A DNA stretch of 64,000 bases from Trichopria drosophilae (Eukaryota > Arthropoda > Insecta > Hymenoptera > Diapriidae): assembly GCA_030407085.1 (NCBI GenBank), contig CM059582.1, positions 85,963,501 through 86,027,500 on the forward strand. Direction: 5' to 3'. Position numbers and translations under genes: made by a program. The notes below the pieces were generated by a model that saw only the letters and a program-made list of their open reading frames with translations, did no database searches and had not been told where the DNA came from. This document shows, piece by piece, positions 57,778 to 64,000 of this stretch. Position 1 is the first letter of the stretch. Each line of letters opens with the position of its first letter.

Positions 57778-60700
57778 GATGACGTTAGGCAACATCAAAT
57801 CGCGTGCATTTTTGATATTATTTTAAATGGACAATTTGAAACATTTTAAGACCAGTCTCGATGTCCGCACTTGAATAGACTGACCTCCAGGGCCCGCTGA
57901 AGACTACTTATGCGATTTTGATGACGTTAGGCAACATCAAATCGCGTGCATTTTTGATATTATTTTAAATGGACAATTTGAAACATTTTAAGACCAGTCT
58001 CGATGTCCGCACTTGAATAGACTGACCTCCAGGGCCCGCTGAAGACTACTTATGCGATTTTGATGACGTTAGGCAACATCAAATCGCGTGCATTTTTGAT
58101 ATTATTTTAAATGGACAATTTGAAACATTTTAAGACCAGTCTCGATGTCCGCACTTGAATAGACTGACCTCCAGGGCCCGCTGAAGATTACTTATGCGAT
58201 TTTGATGACGTTAGGCAACATCAAATCGCGTGCATTTTTGATATTATTTTTAATGAATTTTTTAACGATTTTTAAGACCTGTGTCGTCGCTCGCACTTCA
58301 ATAGATCGCCCTGCACGAAAATCGTCGATTACTCAGCGGTCAGTTTGATGACGTTAGGCAACATCAAATCGCGTGCATTTTTGATATTATTTTAAATGGA
58401 CAATTTGAAACATTTTAAGACCAGTCTCGATCTCCGCACTTGAATAGACTGACCTCCAGGGCCCGCTGAAGACTACTTATGCGATTTTGATGACGTTAGG
58501 CAACATCAAATCGCGTGCATTTTTTATATTATTTTTAATGAATTTTTTAACGATTTTTAAGACCTGTGTCGTCGCTCGCACTTCAATAGATCGCCCTGCA
58601 TGAAAATCGATGATTACTCAGCGGTCAGTTTGATGATGTTAGGCAACATCAAATCGCGTGGATTTTTGATTTTATTTTAAATGGACAATTTGAAACATTT
58701 TAAGACCAGTCTCGATCTCCGCACTTGAATAGACTAACCTCCAGGGCCCGCTGAAGACTACTTATGCGATTTTGATGACGTTAGGCAACATCAAATCGCG
58801 TGCATTTTTGATATTATTTTAAATGGACAATTTGAAACATTTTAAGACCAGTCTCGATATCCGCACTTGAATAGACTGACCTCCAGGGCCCGCTGAAGAC
58901 TACTTATGCGATTTTGATGACGTTAGGCAACATCAAATCGCGTGCATTTTTGATATTATTTTAAATGGACAATTTGAAACATTTTAAGACCAGTCTCGAT
59001 GTCCCCACTTGAATAGACTGATCTCCAGGGCCCGCTGAAGATTACTTATGCGATTTTGATGACGTTAGGCAACATCAAATCGCGTGCATTTTTGATATTA
59101 TTTGTAATGAATTTTTTTAACGAAATTTAAGACCTGTGTCGTCGCTCGCACTTCAATAGATCGCCCTGCACGAAAATCGTTGGTTACTCAGCGGTCAGTT
59201 TGATGACGTTAGGCAACATCAAATCGCGTGGATTTTTGATTTTATTTTAAATGGACAATTTGAAACATTTTAAGACCAGTCTCGATCTCCGCACTTGAAT
59301 AGACTGATCTCCAGGGCCCGCTGAAGACTACTTATGCGATTTTGATGACGTTAGGCAACATCAAATCGCGTGCATTTTTGATATTATTTTTAATGAATTT
59401 TTTAACGATTTTTAAGACCTGTGTCGTCGCTCGCACTTCAATAGATCACCCTGCACGAAAATCGATGATTACTCAGCGGTCATTTTCATGACGTTGGGCA
59501 ACATCAAATCGCGTGCATTTTTGATATTATTTTAAATGGACAATTTGAAACATTTTAAGACCAGTCTCGATGTCCGCACTTGAATAGACTGATCTCCAGG
59601 GCCCGCTGAAGATTACTTATGCGATTTTGATGACGTTAGGCAACATCAAATCGCGTGTATTTTTGATATTATTTTAAATGGACAATTTGAAACATTTTAA
59701 GACCAGTCTCGATGTCCGCACTTGAATAGACTGATCTCCAGGGCCCGCTGAAGATTACTTATGCGATTTTGATGACGTTAGGCAACATCAAATCGCGTGC
59801 ATTTTTGATATTATTTTTAATGAATTTTTTAACGATTTTTAAGACCTGTGTCTTCGCTCGCACTTCAATAGATCGCCCTGCACGAAAATCGACGATTACT
59901 CAGCGGTCATTTTGATGACGTTAGGCAACATCAAATCGCGTGCATTTTTTATATTATTTTAAATGGACAATTTTAAACATTTTAAGACCAGTCTCGATCT
60001 CCGCACTTGAATAGACTGACCTCCAGGGCCCGCTGAAGACTACTTATGCGATTTTGATGACGTTAGGTAACATCAAATCGCGTGCATTTTTGATATTATT
60101 TTAAATGGACAATTTGAAACATTTTAAGACCAGTCTCGATGTCCCCACTTGAATAGACTGATCTCCAGGGCCCGCTGAAGATTACTTATGCGATTTTGAT
60201 GACGTTAGGCAACATCAAATCGCGTGCATTTTTGATATTATTTTAAATTGGCAATTTGAAACATTTTAAGACCAGTCTCGATGTCCGCACTTGAATAGAC
60301 TGACCTCCAGAGCCCGCTGAAGACTACTTATGCGATTTTGATGACGTTAGGCAACATCAAATCGCGTGCATTTTTTATATTATTTTAAATGGACAATTTG
60401 AAACATTTTAAGACCAGTCTCGATCTCCGCACTTGAATAGACTAACCTCCAGGGCCCGCTGAAGACTACTTATGCGATTTTGATGACGTTAGGCAACATC
60501 AAATCGCGTGTATTTTTTATATTACTTTTAATCAATTTTTTAACGATTTTTAAGACCTGTGTCGTCGCTCGCACTTCAATAGATCGCCCTGCATGAAAAT
60601 CGATGATTACTCAGCGGTCAGTTTGATGATGTTAGGCAACATCAAATCGCGTGCATTTTTGATATTATTTTTAATGAATTTTTTAACGATTTTTAAGACC

Positions 60701-61582
60701 TGTGTCGTCGCTCGCACTTAAATAGATCGCCCTGCACGAAAATCGTCGGTTACTCAGCGGTCAGTGTGATGACGTTAGGCAACATCAAATCGCGTGCATT
60801 TTTGATATTATTTTAAATGGACAATTTGAAACATTTTAAGACCAGTCTCGATCTCCGCACTTGAATAGACTAACCTCCAGGGCCCGCTGAAGACTACTTA
60901 TGCGATTTTGATGACGTTAGGCAACATCAAATCGCGTGTATTTTTGATATTATTTTTAATGAATTTTTTAACGATTTTTAAGACCTGTGTCGTCGCTCGC
61001 ACTTCAATAGATCACCCTGCACGAAAATCGATGATTACTCAGCGGTCATTTTCATGACGTTGGGCAACATCAAATCGCGTGCATTTTTGATATTATTTTA
61101 AATGGACAATTTGAAACATTTTAAGACCAGTCTCGATGTCCGCACTTGAATAGACTGACCTCCAGGGCCCGCTGAAGACTACTTATGCGATTTTGATGAC
61201 GTTAGGCAACATCAAATCGCGTGTATTTTTTATATTACTTTTAATCAATTTTTTAACGATTTTTAAGACCTGTGTCGTCGCTCGCACTTCAATAGATCGC
61301 CCTGCATGAAAATCGATGATTACTCAGCGGTCAGTTTGATGATGTTAGGCAACATCAAATCGCGTGCATTTTTGATATTATTTTAAATGAATAATTTGAA
61401 ACATTTTAAGACCAGTCTCGATGTCCGCACTTGAATAGACTGACCTCCAGGGCCCGCTGAAGACTACTTATGCGATTTTGATGACGTTAGGCAACATCAA
61501 ATCGCGTGCATTTTTGATATTATTTTAAATGGACAATTTGAAACATTTTAAGACCAGTCTCGATGTCCGCACTTGAATAGAC

Positions 61583-61724
61583 TGACCTCCAGGGCCCGCT
61601 GAAGACTACTTATGCGATTTTGATGACGTTAGGCAACATCAAATCGCGTGCATTTTTGATATTATTTTAAATGGACAATTTGAAACATTTTAAGACCAGT
61701 CTCGATGTCCGCACTTGAATAGAC
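61583..61724 (+). repeat. Representative type A monomer (142 bp)
   Basis: One of several near-identical type A monomers in a row (61,441-61,866), with starts exactly 142 bases apart. It contains an ApaI-like GGGCCC and the dyad at 61,614-61,647. Confidence 0.95.
61614..61647. repeat. Dyad symmetry within the satellite monomer (example)
   Basis: GCGATTTTGATG and CATCAAATCGC form an 11-bp inverted pair with one bulged base around the loop ACGTTAGGCAA. The inner part (TGATG/CATCA) is kept in both monomer types, the outer part mainly in type A. It recurs about every 142 bp. Confidence 0.85.
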
Positions 61725-64000
61725 TGACCTCCAGGGCCCGCTGAAGACTACTTATGCGATTTTGATGACGTTAGGCAACATCAAATCGCGTGCATTTTTG
61801 ATATTATTTTAAATGGACAATTTGAAACATTTTAAGACCAGTCTCGATGTCCGCACTTGAATAGACTGATCTCCAGGGCCCGCTGAAGACTACTTATGCG
61901 ATTTTGATGACGTTAGGTAACATCAAATCGCGTGCATTTTTGATATTATTTTAAATGGACAATTTGAAACATTTTAAGACCAGTTTCGATGTCCCCACTT
62001 GAATAGACTGATCTCCAGGGCCCGCTGAAGATTACTGATGCGATTTTGATGATGTTAGGCAACATCAAATCGCGTGCATTTTTGATATTATTTTTAATGA
62101 ATTTTTTAACAATTTTTAAGACCTGTGTCGTCGCTCGCACTTCAATAGATCGCCCTGCATGAAAATCGTCGATTACTCAGCGGTCAGTTTGATGACGTTA
62201 GGCAACATCAAATTGCGTGCATTTTTGATATTATTTTTAATGGACAATTTGAAACATTTTGAGACCAGTCTCGATGTCCGCACTTGAACAGACTAACCTC
62301 CAGGGCCAGCTGAAGACTACTTATGCGATTTTGATGACGTTAGGCAACATCAAAACGCGTGCATTTTTGATATTATTTTAAATGGGCAATTTGAAACATT
62401 TTAAGACCAGTCTCGATGTCCGCACTTGAATAGACTGATCTCCAGGGCCCGCTGAAGATTACTTATGCGATTTTGATGACGTTAGGCAACATCAAATCGC
62501 GTGCATTTTTGATATTATTTTTAATGAATTTTTTAACGATTTTTAAGACCTGTGTCGTCGCTCGCACTTCAATAGATCGCCCTGCACGAAAATCGATGAT
62601 TACTCAGCGGTCATTTTGATGACGTTAGGCAACATCAAATCGCGTGCATTTTTGATATTATTTTAAATGGACAATTTGAAACATTTTAAGACCAGTCTCG
62701 ATGTCCGCACTTGAATAGACTGACCTCCAGGGCCCGCTGAAGACTACTTATGCGATTTTGATGACGTTAGGCAACATCAAATCGCGTGCATTTTTTATAT
62801 TATTTTAAATGGACAATTTGAAACATTTTAAGACCAGTCTCGATGTCCGCACTTGAATAGACTGATCTCCAGGGCCCGCTGAAGATTACTTATGCGATTT
62901 TGATGACGTTAGGCAACATCAAATCGCGTGCATTTTTGATATTATTTTTAATGAATTTTTTAACGATTTTTAAGACCTGTGTCGTCGCTCGCACTTCAAT
63001 AGATCGCCCTGCACGAAAATCGATGATTACTCAGCGGTCAGTTTGATGACGTTAGGCAACATCAAATCGCGTGGATTTTTGATTTTATTTTAAATGGACA
63101 ATTTGAAACATTTTAAGACCAGTCTCGATCTCCGCACTTGAATAAACTAACCTCCAGGGCCCGCTGAAGACTACTTATGCGATTTTGATGACGTTAGGCA
63201 ACATCAAATCGCGTGCATTTTTTATATTATTTTAAATGGACAATTTGAAACATTTTAAGTCCAGTCTCGATGTCCGCACTTGAATAGACTGACCTCCAGG
63301 GCCCGCTGAAGATTACTTATGCGATTTTGATGACGTTAGGCAACTCCAAAACGCGCGCATTTTTGATATTATTTTTCATGAATTTTTAACGATTTTAAGA
63401 CCTGTGTCGTCGCTCGCACTTCAATCGATCGCCCTGCAAGAAAATCGATGATTACTCAGCGGTAATTTTGATGACGTTTGGCAACATCAAATCGCGTGCA
63501 TTTTTGATATTATTTTAAATGGACAATTTGAAACATTTTATGACCAGTCTCGATGTCCGCACTTGAATAGACTGACCTCCAGGGCCCGCTGAAGACTACT
63601 TATGCGATTTTCATGACGTTAGGCAACATCAAATCGCGTGCATATTTGATATTATTTTAAATGGACAATTTGAAACATTTTAAGAACTGTCTCGATTTCC
63701 GCATTTAAATAGACGCCCTGCACGAAAATCGATGATTACTCAGCGGTCATTTTGATGACGTTAGGCAACATCAAATCGCGTGCATTTTTGATATTATTTT
63801 TAATGAATTTTTTAACGATTTTTAAGACCTGTGTCGTCGCTCGCACTTCAATAGATCGCCCTGCACGAAAATCGTCGATTACTCAGCGGTCAGTTTGATG
63901 ACGTTAGGCAACATCAAATCGCGTGCATTTTTGATATTATTTTAAATGGACAATTTGAAACATTTTAAGACCAGTCTCGATGTCCGCACTTGAATAGACT

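Larger units (their letters stand above)
29846..64000 (+). repeat. 34-kb satellite array, 142-143 bp monomers of two types
   Basis: Head-to-tail tandem repeats fill the rest of the window without interruption and run off the right edge. That is about 240 monomers, all in one orientation. All share a first half around GATGACGTTAGGCAACATCA and 'atcgcgtgcatttttgatat'. In the second half type A has ATGGACAATTTGAAACATTT, then CGATGTCCGCACTTGAATAG and 'cctccagggcccgctgaag'. Type B has 'aatgaattttttaacgattt', then TGTGTCGTCGCTCGCACTTC and 'cgccctgcacgaaaatcg'. The types alternate irregularly. It is consistent with a centromeric or pericentromeric satellite but could be another heterochromatic block. 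Confidence 0.97.

Noticed and set aside
37226..62140. Repeated short open frames with peptides like TLGNIKSRAF and ARTSIDRPA in the satellite
   Set aside because: They arise because monomers are tandem copies in which one frame lacks stops over 1-2 units. They occur in no fixed register with a start, and there is no sign of coding selection.
29846..64000. CRISPR or ribosomal spacer array
   Set aside because: Monomers are contiguous copies of one 142-143 bp unit with no unique spacers and no rRNA sequence.

Overview
The window looks like insect nuclear DNA, plausibly hymenopteran, though the species cannot be fixed from sequence alone. It is AT-rich and has no operons. It is made almost entirely of retrotransposons, DNA transposons and satellite DNA. 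I see no convincing single-copy host gene; the best candidate is a small set of exon-like blocks at 23.8-24.3 kb.

Left part (1-16,080): one decayed minus-strand Ty3/gypsy element of the errantivirus type (pol RNase H, linker, integrase, env). At least three DNA transposons have been inserted into it, each marked by its own target duplication. A Transib (RAG1-like) element sits at 709-6318 in env (5-bp CGACG duplication) and itself carries a tRNA-derived SINE at 1179-1409. A rosa/DD41D-type mariner sits at 9542-12260 (TA duplication). A Kolobok-like element with a Mutator-like transposase sits at 12559-15124 (TTAA duplication). All the coding regions are broken.

Middle (16,080-29,343): a region with a candidate LTR and primer-binding site, two related minus-strand Ty3/gypsy elements (19,648-21,969 and 26,218-29,343), Pro-rich reading frames downstream of both pol genes, a 33-36 bp minisatellite and many homopolymer tracts. 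The first gypsy has lost RNase H and part of integrase by an in-frame deletion. The second keeps an almost complete pol, but its protease is cut off by a 0.5 kb array of a perfect 16-bp unit, one A plus fifteen C.

Right part (29,846-64,000): about 34 kb of uninterrupted head-to-tail satellite, roughly 240 monomers of 142-143 bp in two related types (A and B). There are A/B recombinants, kilobase-scale internal duplications and a conserved dyad in each monomer. It contains no genes and is a candidate centromeric or pericentromeric array.

The most notable signals are the RSS-like Transib ends, the nested insertion history, the spliced-looking frames after pol in both gypsy elements, the A-C15 array at the retrotransposon/satellite junction, and the two-type satellite with its dyad.
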